Origin: QNYZ01 sp964577615
GTDB lineage: Bacteria > Desulfobacterota > Desulfobacteria > Desulfobacterales > QNYZ01
Assembly (NCBI GenBank): GCA_964577615.1
Contig: CAZNZW010000006.1
Span: 1-64,000, forward strand
DNA: 64,000 nucleotides
Direction of reading: 5' to 3'
Of this stretch, positions 34,849-42,510 are shown one piece after another. Below the pieces are notes generated by a model. It was not told the DNA's origin and did not search any database. It was given only the letters and a program-made list of their open reading frames with translations. The first letter of the stretch is position 1, and each line of letters begins with the position of its first letter. The translations under genes were made by a program, and so were the position numbers.

Positions 34849-34890
34849 TTGACAGGATCGGCCGCGTCACTTATGATCAAATCATATGAT
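34849..34890 (+). promoter_or_regulatory. Sigma-70 promoter with overlapping GntR-type operator
   Basis: TTGACA (34849-34854), a 17-base spacer and TATGAT (34872-34877) make a near-consensus promoter 70 bases upstream of the ornithine aminotransferase start. The -10 hexamer is the left arm of the perfect dyad TATGAT-CAA-ATCATA (34872-34886), and a second palindrome ATCATATGAT (34881-34890) overlaps its right arm. A repressor bound here would block RNA polymerase. The divergent GntR protein is the obvious candidate. Confidence 0.7.
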
Positions 34891-34947
34891 GAATATATAA
34901 ATAGATGAATAAAAAGTCAATCCTTTTCCGGACAGGAGGCGTATACC

Positions 34948-36153
34948 GTGGATGTTCCGCAATATATACAGCTGGAAGAAACTTTTGGCGCGCACAACTA
35001 CCACCCCCTCGATGTGGTTCTACGGCGGGGGGCGGGCGTCTGGGTCTGGGATGTGGACGGGAACCGGTATCTTGACTGCCTGTCGGCGTATTCGGCGGTG
35101 AACCAGGGCCATTGCCATCCCCGGATTCTGCAGGTTTTGATCGATCAGGCCCGGAACCTGACCCTGACTTCCCGGGCGTTTCGAAACGATCAGCTGGGCC
35201 CGTTTTACCAAGAACTGTGCGGCCTGACCCATTCTCACAAGGTCCTGCCCATGAACAGCGGCGCCGAAGCCGTGGAAACGGCGATCAAGGCGGTGCGCAA
35301 GTGGGGATATGTTGAAAAAGGGGTGGCCGCGGATGCGGCCGAGATCATCGTCTGTCGCAACAATTTTCATGGCCGGACAATTACCGTTGTCGGTTTCAGT
35401 ACTGATGACAATTCCCGCCGGGGTTTCGGTCCGTTTACGCCGGGGTTCAGGGTCATTCCCTTTGGCGATGCCGATGCCCTTGAACAGGCGATCACGCCGA
35501 ATACCGTCGGTTTCCTGGTGGAGCCGATCCAGGGGGAGGCTGGTGTGATTATTCCGCCAGCAGGCTATTTGCGGGCGGTACGACGGATCTGCGATGCGCA
35601 TCGGGTGGTTCTGATTCTGGACGAGATCCAGACCGGGCTGGGGCGCACGGGGCATCTGCTGGCCGAAGCCCACGACGGCATCGAAGCAGACCTGACCTTG
35701 ATCGGCAAGGCCCTGTCCGGCGGTTTTTACCCGGTGTCGGCGGTTTTGTCCAATCGGGAAGTCCTCGGGATCTTGAAACCGGGCGAACATGGCAGCACCT
35801 TCGGCGGTAATCCACTGGCCTGCGCGGTCAGCCGCATGGCGCTGAAGGTTTTGGTGGAGGAGGGAATGATTGAGAATGCGGCCGAAATGGGGGCCCGTTT
35901 CATGGAGGGATTGCGTCAGATTGGCAGTTCGGCCGTCAAAGAAATACGGGGCCGGGGGCTGCTGATCGGCCTGGAGCTTGACCCGGCCGCCGGCGGTGCC
36001 CGGCGGTATTGTGAAAAGCTGATGCAGAAGCGGTTGCTGTGCAAGGAAACCCATACCCATACCCTGCGGTTCGCGCCGCCGCTGATCATCAGTCGGGAAA
36101 CCGTCGACTGGGCTCTGGAACGGATCGCCGCCGTGTTCCGGGAATTGGCCTGA
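34948..36153 (+). CDS. rocD: Ornithine aminotransferase (class III, PLP)
   Basis: A 401-residue PLP enzyme that transfers the delta-amino group of ornithine to 2-oxoglutarate, giving glutamate semialdehyde. The N-terminal HNYHPLDVVLRRGAGVWVWDVDGNRYLD is the hallmark of ornithine-oxo-acid transaminases. MNSGAEAVETAIKAVRKW and NNFHGRT bind the cofactor phosphate. D225 in LDEIQTGLGRTG pairs with the PLP nitrogen, and K254 (LIGKALSGG) is the Schiff-base lysine. Translation starts at GTG with a CAGGAGG site. It is the first gene of a cluster with a P-loop GTPase and carbamate kinase, which suggests fermentation of arginine/ornithine/citrulline-type compounds under GntR control. Confidence 0.93.
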   Translation: MDVPQYIQLEETFGAHNYHPLDVVLRRGAGVWVWDVDGNRYLDCLSAYSAVNQGHCHPRILQVLIDQARNLTLTSRAFRNDQLGPFYQELCGLTHSHKVLPMNSGAEAVETAIKAVRKWGYVEKGVAADAAEIIVCRNNFHGRTITVVGFSTDDNSRRGFGPFTPGFRVIPFGDADALEQAITPNTVGFLVEPIQGEAGVIIPPAGYLRAVRRICDAHRVVLILDEIQTGLGRTGHLLAEAHDGIEADLTLIGKALSGGFYPVSAVLSNREVLGILKPGEHGSTFGGNPLACAVSRMALKVLVEEGMIENAAEMGARFMEGLRQIGSSAVKEIRGRGLLIGLELDPAAGGARRYCEKLMQKRLLCKETHTHTLRFAPPLIISRETVDWALERIAAVFRELA

Positions 36154-36220
36154 TAGCCGCTTGATAAACAGAAGCACGGACATATCTTAATCAAAGAAAC
36201 GTATACAGGAGGGTATTACA

Positions 36221-37534
36221 ATGGAAAAGGTCATTATCATGGGCGCCGCAGGCCGGGATTTCCATAACTTCAACGTCTATTTCAGGGATAACGAACGGTA
36301 CCGGGTGATCGCCTTCACCGCCACCCAGATTCCCGATATCGAGGGGCGGGTATATCCGTCCGGCCTGGCCGGCCGGCTGTATCCGGACGGGATTCCCATC
36401 CGTTCCGATGCCGATCTGGCCGACATGATCCACGCGGATAAAATTGATCTGGTGGCGTTTTCATATTCCGATGTGCCCCATGTGGAAGTCATGCACAAAG
36501 CGTCGATCGTTACGGCGGCCGGCGCGGATTTCATGCTCATCGGCGCATCATATACCATGCTCAAATCTGATAAACAGATCGTTTCGGTCTGTGCCGTCCG
36601 CACGGGATGCGGTAAATCCCAGACCAGCCGGGAAGTGGTTAAGATACTGAAAAAAATGGGTAAGAAAGTGGTTTCCGTGCGTCACCCCATGCCCTACGGG
36701 GACCTGACCCGGCAGGCCGTCCAGCGGTTTGCCGGCTATGCGGATCTGGACACATATGACTGCACCATCGAGGAGCGGGAAGAATACGAACCGGTGATCG
36801 ATGCGGGCGCCGTGATTTATGCCGGCGTCGATTATGAGAAAATTCTGCGCCGGGCCGAAGGAGAAGCCGACGTCATTGTCTGGGACGGAGGCAACAATGA
36901 TACGCCCTTTTTTCGCCCCGATGTCCATATTGTTATTTTCGATCCGCACCGGGTCGGCCATGAAACCACGTATTTTCCCGGCGAAACCAATATGCTGCTG
37001 GCCGATATCGCCCTGATCAACAAGGTGGACAGCGCGCCGGCCGAAAACGTGGCGCAGCTCAAAAAAACGGTGGCGCGCCACAATCCCGGGGCCGCCATCG
37101 TTCTGGCCGAATCGGAAATCCTTGTTCCGTCCCCGGCGGCGATCGGGGGCCGGCGGGTGCTGGTCATCGAAGATGGCCCGACGGTGACCCATGGCGAAAT
37201 GAAGTACGGCGCCGGTGTCATTGCCGCCCGGCGCTTTGATGCGGCCGAAATCGTCGATCCGCGGCCATATCTGGCGGGGACGCTGGTCGATACATTTGAG
37301 AAATATCCGGAGACCGGGGCCGTGCTTCCGGCCATGGGATACAGCCCGGAGCAGATTCGTGATCTGGAAGAGACCATCAACCGGACCGATTGCGATCTGG
37401 TTCTCGCCGCCACGCCGATTGACCTGTCCCGGTTGATGACGATTAAAAAACCGGTTCAGCGGATCCGGTACGCGTACAAAGACCACGGCGATCCCCGGCT
37501 GGAAACCGTATTGCGCGACAAACTGAAAGGATAG
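36221..37534 (+). CDS. P-loop GTPase related to cyclic 2,3-diphosphoglycerate synthetase
   Basis: A 437-residue cytoplasmic protein resembling archaeal cyclic 2,3-diphosphoglycerate synthetase. An N-terminal Rossmann-like part (VIIMGAAGRDFHNFNVYFRD, ~4-23) is followed by a P-loop (VRTGCGKSQTSR, ~126-137) and a GTPase-like core with VIVWDGGNNDTPF and ADIALINKVD, the last resembling the NKxD guanine motif. Bacteria generally lack cyclic diphosphoglycerate, and the gene lies between ornithine aminotransferase and carbamate kinase, so a different phosphoryl or metallochaperone-type role in nitrogen catabolism is more likely. A CAGGAGGG site precedes the ATG, and carbamate kinase follows after four bases. 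Confidence 0.82.
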   Translation: MEKVIIMGAAGRDFHNFNVYFRDNERYRVIAFTATQIPDIEGRVYPSGLAGRLYPDGIPIRSDADLADMIHADKIDLVAFSYSDVPHVEVMHKASIVTAAGADFMLIGASYTMLKSDKQIVSVCAVRTGCGKSQTSREVVKILKKMGKKVVSVRHPMPYGDLTRQAVQRFAGYADLDTYDCTIEEREEYEPVIDAGAVIYAGVDYEKILRRAEGEADVIVWDGGNNDTPFFRPDVHIVIFDPHRVGHETTYFPGETNMLLADIALINKVDSAPAENVAQLKKTVARHNPGAAIVLAESEILVPSPAAIGGRRVLVIEDGPTVTHGEMKYGAGVIAARRFDAAEIVDPRPYLAGTLVDTFEKYPETGAVLPAMGYSPEQIRDLEETINRTDCDLVLAATPIDLSRLMTIKKPVQRIRYAYKDHGDPRLETVLRDKLKG

Positions 37535-37538
37535 GGCA

Positions 37539-38477
37539 ATGACGGCAGGTGCTGCGAAAAAACCGATCCTGCTCGTGGCTCTGGGCGGTAATGCATTGAT
37601 CCGGAAGGGCCAGACGGGCACGATTGCCGAGCAGTTTGACAATCTGAGCCTGCCCGCGGCCCAGCTGGCCCGTCTGTCCATGGACTACCGGCTGATCATT
37701 ACCCACGGCAATGGCCCGCAGGTGGGCGACCTGCTTTTGCAGCAGGAGTGCTGCCGGCAGAGTCCGCGGCTGCCCCTTGAAATTCTTGTGGCCCAGACCG
37801 AAGGGCAGATCGGTTATATGATCGAGTCGAGCCTGGACGAGGCGCTCATGGATATCGGCGTTGCGTATCGGCCGCTGGTCAGCCTGATTACCTATGTGGT
37901 CGTCGACGAAAACGATCCGGCCTTTGCGCGCCCGACCAAGCCGATCGGTCCGGCCTTTGATGGGAAAACGTCGCGCACGCTGTCGTATCCCACCGCCAAA
38001 ACGGCCCGGGGGTATCGCCGGGTGGTGGCTTCCCCCAAACCGGTAACGATTATCGAAAAACGGGAAATCAAGACGCTGATCGATTTGGATTTTATTGTGA
38101 TCTGCTGCGGCGGGGGCGGAATTCCCGTCATCCGGAAAGGGCGGCGCTTCAATGGCGTTGACGCGGTGGTTGACAAAGATCTGGCCAGTGCTAAGCTGGC
38201 CGATGAAGTCGGCGTTGATTTTTTTCTCATGGCCACCGACGAAACCGGCGTTTTTATGGATTACGGCACTCCCCGGCAACACCGGCTGGATACCCTGTCG
38301 GTTGATGCGGCCGTGGCCGGTCGCCGGGCCGGTCAGTTCCCGGAAGGGTCCATGGGGCCCAAGGTCGACGCAGCTGTGCAATTTGTCCGCGCCACCGGTC
38401 GACGTGCGGTGATTGCCGCCATCGATGACATTGAAAAAGCCGTTGAAGGGGCCGCGGGAACAGAGATAATTCCTTAA
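37539..38477 (+). CDS. arcC: Carbamate kinase
   Basis: A 312-residue amino-acid-kinase-fold enzyme that makes ATP from carbamoyl phosphate and ADP, the energy-yielding step of arginine-deiminase-type or purine/allantoin catabolism. Family features are LVALGGNALIRKGQTG at the N-terminus, THGNGPQVGDLLLQQ, VASPKPVTIIEKREIKTL, VICCGGGGIPV, GVDAVVDKDLASAKLADEVGVDFFLMATDE, and the GSMGPKVDAAVQFV C-terminal block. It is complete at the usual length. No arginine deiminase or ornithine carbamoyltransferase is in the window, so the source of carbamoyl phosphate is encoded elsewhere. Confidence 0.95.
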   Translation: MTAGAAKKPILLVALGGNALIRKGQTGTIAEQFDNLSLPAAQLARLSMDYRLIITHGNGPQVGDLLLQQECCRQSPRLPLEILVAQTEGQIGYMIESSLDEALMDIGVAYRPLVSLITYVVVDENDPAFARPTKPIGPAFDGKTSRTLSYPTAKTARGYRRVVASPKPVTIIEKREIKTLIDLDFIVICCGGGGIPVIRKGRRFNGVDAVVDKDLASAKLADEVGVDFFLMATDETGVFMDYGTPRQHRLDTLSVDAAVAGRRAGQFPEGSMGPKVDAAVQFVRATGRRAVIAAIDDIEKAVEGAAGTEIIP

Positions 38478-38510
38478 CCGGCGGGGCACGTGAATATACC
38501 GGAACATTGA

Positions 38511-39731
38511 ATGCAGGGCACGCGCATGCAGGCTGTTTATCATCTTCAAAATCCCATTATGCCCTATGCCTGGGGCTCGCGGACCGCGCTGGCCGAACTG
38601 CTCGACAGCCCGCGGGCAGCAGATACGCCCCAGGCCGAATTGTGGATGAGCGCACATCCCCGGGCGCCATCGCTCGTGGTGGCCGCCGGGAAACCGGTGT
38701 CTCTCATTGACGCCATTGATCAGGACCCGGAGGGGATGCTGGGCGCAGCCGTTGCCCGGCGGTTTGACCGTCGGCTGCCGTATCTGTTCAAGGTGCTGGC
38801 CGTGGACCGGCCGCTTTCCATCCAGGCCCACCCGGACCGGCCGCAGGCCCGGGCCGGTTTTTTAAGGGAAAATAACCACCATATCTCCATGGATGCGCCG
38901 GAGCGCAATTATCGGGACGCCAGCCACAAACCCGAGCTGATCTGTGCGTTGACGGATTTTGATGCACTCAGCGGATTTCGGCCGGTGGCGGAAATCATGG
39001 CATTCATGCGCATGGCCTGCCCCCGGAGTCTGGCCGCCGAGATTGACTGGCTCGCCGGGCAGAACGATGCGGATGGTCCCGGCCGTTTTTTAAAGATGCT
39101 GTTATCCCTGCCGTCGGCGGCCCGGAAAGCGGCTGTTGCCGAGGCGGCGGTCCGAAGTGCGGCCGGGAAAGTACCCCCGCCGGCGGGTGACTGGGTGGGC
39201 CGTCTGGCCGATGCCTATCCGCACGATGCCGGTGTGCTGGCACCGCTTTTTATGCATCTGATCCGTCTGACGCCGGGCCAGGCCCTCTATATTCCCGCCG
39301 GGCGGCTGCACGCGTATCTTCGTGGTACCGGGATTGAATTGATGGCCAATTCGGACAATGTCCTCCGGGGGGGGTTGACCGGGAAACATGTGGATGTGGC
39401 GGAACTGACCGCGATCCTGGAAACCGGCGCCTCACCCGTGCATCCGTTTGAACCGCAGCGGGTTGACGCCGTGGAATCTGTTTATCCGGCGCCGGCGGCG
39501 GAGTTCGTCCTTTCCCGGATCATGCCGGGGCCCGGGCGGCGATACACGGCCCGGCCCGAAACAGGCGCCCGGATTATTCTCTGCACCGAAGGCCGGGCGG
39601 TCGTCACGGTTCCGGCCACCGGCGAAACACTGACCCTGCGCAAAGGCCGCTCCGTATTTGTGGCGGGCAGCATCGGCAGCTATACGCTGACCGGCCGGGG
39701 GGTTTTTTATCAGGCGGCCACGCCAGCGTAA
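38511..39731 (+). CDS. manA: Mannose-6-phosphate isomerase, class I
   Basis: A 406-residue zinc enzyme that interconverts mannose 6-phosphate and fructose 6-phosphate for GDP-sugar and polysaccharide synthesis. Type I features are the N-terminal YAWGSRTALAELL, the zinc ligands in SIQAHPD (Gln and His), the Glu in HKPELICAL, and the later His in YIPAGRLHAYLRG. GIELMANSDNVLRGGLTGKHVDV closes the active-site region. Met at codon 6 is an alternative start. It begins 33 bases after arcC with no functional link. The promoter for the aromatic operon starts immediately after its stop. Confidence 0.93.
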   Translation: MQGTRMQAVYHLQNPIMPYAWGSRTALAELLDSPRAADTPQAELWMSAHPRAPSLVVAAGKPVSLIDAIDQDPEGMLGAAVARRFDRRLPYLFKVLAVDRPLSIQAHPDRPQARAGFLRENNHHISMDAPERNYRDASHKPELICALTDFDALSGFRPVAEIMAFMRMACPRSLAAEIDWLAGQNDADGPGRFLKMLLSLPSAARKAAVAEAAVRSAAGKVPPPAGDWVGRLADAYPHDAGVLAPLFMHLIRLTPGQALYIPAGRLHAYLRGTGIELMANSDNVLRGGLTGKHVDVAELTAILETGASPVHPFEPQRVDAVESVYPAPAAEFVLSRIMPGPGRRYTARPETGARIILCTEGRAVVTVPATGETLTLRKGRSVFVAGSIGSYTLTGRGVFYQAATPA

Positions 39732-39739
39732 AAAACAGC

Positions 39740-39783
39740 TTGACATATATTTCAGGCTGGTGGTAGATGTCCACCAGACTGAA
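39740..39783 (+). promoter_or_regulatory. Candidate promoter and dyad operator of the aromatic operon
   Basis: TTGACA (39740-39745) is a consensus -35; the -10 is weak (TAGATG at 39764, 18-base spacer). A 13-base inverted repeat overlaps it: TTCAGGCTGGTGG (39751-39763) and CCACCAGACTGAA (39771-39783), 12 of 13 positions matching. On the plus strand it is followed by A, not T, so it is a poor terminator for manA. An operator over the -10 region fits better. Confidence 0.5.
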
Positions 39784-39796
39784 AAAAGGGATCACA

Positions 39797-39880
39797 ATGG
39801 CACAATCAACCGCAGGCAGATTTTTTTATTTTTTCTATTTTTGGTATTCCCCCTGCCTGAGGTGTGTCGTGCCGACGTAA
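39797..39880 (+). CDS. Aromatic-rich leader peptide of the shikimate operon (27 aa)
   Basis: A 27-codon frame with an AAAAAAGGGAT ribosome site. Residues 9-17 are FFYFFYFWY: nine consecutive Phe, Tyr and Trp codons, with nothing comparable elsewhere in the window. It ends with TAA 21 bases before a strong terminator hairpin and 112 bases before the first structural gene. CAGGCAG just before the aromatic codons (39813-39819) can pair with CTGCCTG just after them (39853-39859), as in the pause hairpin of trp/phe leaders. The inferred role is transcription attenuation: stalling at aromatic codons when charged tRNA-Phe, -Tyr or -Trp is scarce would favour readthrough. The peptide itself probably has no other function. 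Confidence 0.9.
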   Translation: MAQSTAGRFFYFFYFWYSPCLRCVVPT

Positions 39881-39901
39881 AACATTTTTAACTGAGGTGA
39901 C

Positions 39902-39935
39902 AGCCGCGGGCAGAATCAATGCCGCGGCTTTTTTT
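39902..39935 (+). terminator. Attenuator terminator of the aromatic operon
   Basis: AGCCGCGG (39902-39909) pairs perfectly with CCGCGGCT (39922-39929), with a 12-base loop and seven T (39929-39935). It sits between the leader peptide and the first aro gene, so it must be bypassed for expression. GGGCAG within its 5' side and loop could pair with CTGCC of the leader (39853-39857) in an antiterminator, though only over about five bases. Confidence 0.85.
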
Positions 39936-39941
39936 GTTTGG

Positions 39942-39968
39942 GGCCGTGGCAGACAAGCCACGGCCTTT
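39942..39968 (+). other. Second strong hairpin in the aromatic leader
   Basis: GGCCGTGGC (39942-39950) pairs with GCCACGGCC (39957-39965), nine perfect pairs and a six-base loop, followed by TTT. Its left arm can alternatively pair with the GCCGCGGC of the terminator (one G-U pair), so it could act as an antiterminator partner. It lies 25 bases before the first ATG. Confidence 0.6.
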
Positions 39969-39992
39969 CGCCGTTTAAAGGGAGGCAAAAAA

Positions 39993-40790
39993 ATGTCATT
40001 GCTGGGGAAACGGATTCGTCTGGAGCGGATTATCAATCGAAACACGGGGAAAACAGTGGTGGTCCCCATGGATCATGGGATTTCTGTCGGCCCCATTGCC
40101 GGCGTGATCGACCTGAAGGATGCCATCGGCCGGGTGGTCGACGGCGGCGCCAATGCCGTGGTGGAGCACAAAGGCATGGTGGGCGAAGGGCACCGGGGCA
40201 GCGGCCGCGACGTGGGGCTGATTATTCATCTGTCGGCGTCCACCAGCCTGTCCACCCGGCCCAATGCCAAGACGCTGGTCTGCACGGTCAAGGAGGCTGT
40301 TCAGCTGGGCGCCGATGCAGTCTCGATTCATGTCAACCTGGGAAACGGCCAGGAGAAGGAAATGCTCCACGATTTCGGCTGTGTGAGCCGGGAAGCCCGC
40401 AAATGGGGAATGCCGCTGCTGGCCATGATTTACCCCCGGGGTGAAAATATTGACGATGAATATGATGTGGGTGTGGTCAAGCACGCGGCCCGGGTGGGGG
40501 CCGAGCTGGGCGCCGATATAGTCAAGGTCTCGTACACCGGATCGGTGGAAACCTTCCGGGAAGTGGTCGGAGGGTGTTCTGTTCCCGTTGTCATCGCCGG
40601 CGGCGCAAAAATGGATTCGGACCGGGACATCCTCGAAATGGTCCGCGGGGCCATCGATGCCGGCGGCGCCGGGGTGTCCATCGGCCGGAATGTGTTTCAG
40701 CATGCCGATCCAACGAAAATGGTCCAGGCCATATCGTCGATTGTCCATGGAGACAGCACGGTCGAAGAAGCACTCAAACGGCTGAACTGA
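39993..40790 (+). CDS. 2-amino-3,7-dideoxy-D-threo-hept-6-ulosonate synthase (aldolase-type)
   Basis: A 265-residue class I fructose-bisphosphate-aldolase-like enzyme of the MJ0400 type, which starts the archaeal route to dehydroquinate. It condenses aspartate semialdehyde with a 6-deoxy-5-ketofructose phosphate to give ADH. Visible features are VVVPMDHGISVGPI (catalytic Asp27/His28 region), MIYPRGEN (Tyr147), Schiff-base Lys178 in DIVKVSYTG, and AGGAKMDSDRDILEMV phosphate binding. The start follows an AAGGGAGG site; a longer in-frame reading would run through the attenuator and is rejected. The next gene is DHQ synthase II, the partner enzyme, which supports the ADH role over plain aldolase. 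Confidence 0.88.
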   Translation: MSLLGKRIRLERIINRNTGKTVVVPMDHGISVGPIAGVIDLKDAIGRVVDGGANAVVEHKGMVGEGHRGSGRDVGLIIHLSASTSLSTRPNAKTLVCTVKEAVQLGADAVSIHVNLGNGQEKEMLHDFGCVSREARKWGMPLLAMIYPRGENIDDEYDVGVVKHAARVGAELGADIVKVSYTGSVETFREVVGGCSVPVVIAGGAKMDSDRDILEMVRGAIDAGGAGVSIGRNVFQHADPTKMVQAISSIVHGDSTVEEALKRLN

Positions 40791-40839
40791 ATTTTCAGCC
40801 CGCTGACGGATAGAAAACATAACAGTACAGGGCAAAACG

Positions 40840-41832
40840 ATGCGAAAAATATGGGTAAAAATCGATCCATGGGATAAACAGATGGCCACAACCGCCATTG
40901 AGGGAGGCGCCGACGGTCTGCTGGTGCCCGACGGATGCGGTGAAAAGGCCAGGGCCCTGGGGCGGATCATGACGATTGCGTCGGACGGCGATCTCAAGCC
41001 CGGGGAAGATGTGGTCTACTTTTCCATTAAGGGGATGGCAGACGAGGCGGAGATTATCCGGCTCAGCCGGCAGAAGAAAGTGATTCTTCAGACGGATGAC
41101 TGGACAATCATTCCGCTGGAGAACCTCATTGCCCGGCAGGCGGATGTCATCGTGCAGGTGGAGAGCCTGGAGGCGGCCCGGACGGCATTCGGGATTCTCG
41201 AAAAGGGGGTGGCGCACATCCTGCTCAGCGTTCCCGATGCCCCGGCGCTCAAAGAAGCCCTGACGGAACTGCGGGCGGCCACGGAGAAAACGACGCTGAC
41301 CACGGCCAGGATTCTTTCCGTTACCCCGGCGGGGATGGGCGACCGGGTTTGCGTGGACACGTGTACGCACATGGCGGCCGGGGAAGGTCTGCTGGTGGGC
41401 AACAGCAGCAGTGCGCTGTTTCTGGTGCATGCGGAAAGCATCGAGAACCCCTATGTGGCCCCCCGGCCGTTCCGGGTCAATGCCGGGGCGGTGCATGCCT
41501 ACACCCGGGTGCCCGGGGGAAAAACCCGGTATCTGTCCGAACTGCGCGCCGGCGATGATGTTTTCATTGTCGATTACACGGGCCGGACCCGTGCGGGCAC
41601 CGTCGGCCGCCTGAAAATCGAAAAACGGCCGCTGATGCTGATTACGGCTGAGACCGACGGCCGGACGGTGAGTACAATCGTCCAGAATGCCGAAACGATC
41701 CGGCTGACCCGGCCCGACGGCAGTGCGGTCTCGGTTGTTACGCTCCAGAAAGACGACGAGGTGATGGTCGCCGTGGAGGCCGCCGGCCGGCATTTCGGCC
41801 ATAAGATCGATGAAACCATTACGGAGAAATAG
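40840..41832 (+). CDS. 3-dehydroquinate synthase II
   Basis: A 330-residue enzyme of the archaeal MJ1249 type. It oxidatively deaminates and cyclises ADH to 3-dehydroquinate with NAD+, replacing the usual aroB. Recognisable parts are the N-terminal KIWVKIDPWDKQMATTAIEGG, ADVIVQVESLEAARTA, AGMGDRVCVDTCTHMAAGEGLLVGNSSSALFLVHAES (the most conserved block), and NPYVAPRPFRVNAGAVHAYTRVPGGKTRYLSEL. The C-terminal half is beta-rich. It lies 49 bases after the aldolase gene and seven before aroE. Confidence 0.93.
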   Translation: MRKIWVKIDPWDKQMATTAIEGGADGLLVPDGCGEKARALGRIMTIASDGDLKPGEDVVYFSIKGMADEAEIIRLSRQKKVILQTDDWTIIPLENLIARQADVIVQVESLEAARTAFGILEKGVAHILLSVPDAPALKEALTELRAATEKTTLTTARILSVTPAGMGDRVCVDTCTHMAAGEGLLVGNSSSALFLVHAESIENPYVAPRPFRVNAGAVHAYTRVPGGKTRYLSELRAGDDVFIVDYTGRTRAGTVGRLKIEKRPLMLITAETDGRTVSTIVQNAETIRLTRPDGSAVSVVTLQKDDEVMVAVEAAGRHFGHKIDETITEK

Positions 41833-41838
41833 CCAGGG

Positions 41839-42435
41839 ATGTCTGCCGATCAAACAGAGAAAAAAACCGGTGCGCGGGGGAGGATTGACGCGCAGACCGC
41901 CCTGTACGCCGTGCTGGGCAACCCCGTGGGCCACAGTCTCAGCCCGGTGATGCACAATGCCGCCTTTGCCCATGCCGGGCACAACGGCGTATATGTGGCN
42001 NNNNNNNNNNNNNNNNNNNNNNNNNNNNNNNNNNNNNNNNNNNNNNNNNNNNNNNNNNNNNNNNNNNNNNNNNNNNNNNNNNNNNNNNNNNNNNNNNNNC
42101 CCCTGGCCGATTTTAGCGGGAAAGGGTGCGATGCAGTGGTCAACACCACCCCGGTGGGCATGCGGCCGCATCCGGATGCCATGCCCCTGGACGAAAAAAT
42201 TCTGCGGCCCGGCATGGTCGTGATGGACGCGGTTTACAATCCGCTGACTACCCGGCTGCTGGCGGCGGCGGACCGCGCCGGGTGCCGATGTGTCAGCGGG
42301 GTGGAGATGTTTGTCTATCAGGGGGCGATGCAGTTTGAATTGTGGACGGACCGGTCGGCACCGGTGGCGCTGATGCGGTCGGTGGTATTGGCCGCGCTGG
42401 CCGGCGGATACCGGCCCGCCCGCCCCGATGCCTGA
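41839..42435 (+). CDS. aroE: Shikimate dehydrogenase (interrupted by scaffold gap)
   Basis: Shikimate dehydrogenase reduces 3-dehydroshikimate with NADPH. The N-terminal part reads YAVLGNPVGHSLSPVMHNAAF, the substrate-binding SxS region. After the N-run, GCDAVVNTTPVGM, MVVMDAVYNPLTTRLL and GVEMFVYQGAMQFELWT give the NADP-domain end and C-terminal helix. About 165 residues are visible against the usual ~270-280. The missing middle (about 110 residues, including the catalytic Lys/Asp region and the nucleotide loop) is therefore larger than the 100 N. There is no fused dehydroquinate dehydratase domain before the aroE start. Confidence 0.88.
   Translation: MSADQTEKKTGARGRIDAQTALYAVLGNPVGHSLSPVMHNAAFAHAGHNGVYVXXXXXXXXXXXXXXXXXXXXXXXXXXXXXXXXXXPLADFSGKGCDAVVNTTPVGMRPHPDAMPLDEKILRPGMVVMDAVYNPLTTRLLAAADRAGCRCVSGVEMFVYQGAMQFELWTDRSAPVALMRSVVLAALAGGYRPARPDA
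42000..42099. other. Scaffold gap (100 N) inside aroE
   Basis: A fixed-length N-run. The frame happens to stay open across it, but the true missing length is likely about 300 or more bases, judged from the normal size of AroE. Confidence 0.95.
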
Positions 42436-42510
42436 GCGGCGGTCCGCCGGTGTTTCGAATGGATGGCGCGCGGACATTGCCGCCGATGACCGGGCAGGAG
42501 ACCAGATATC

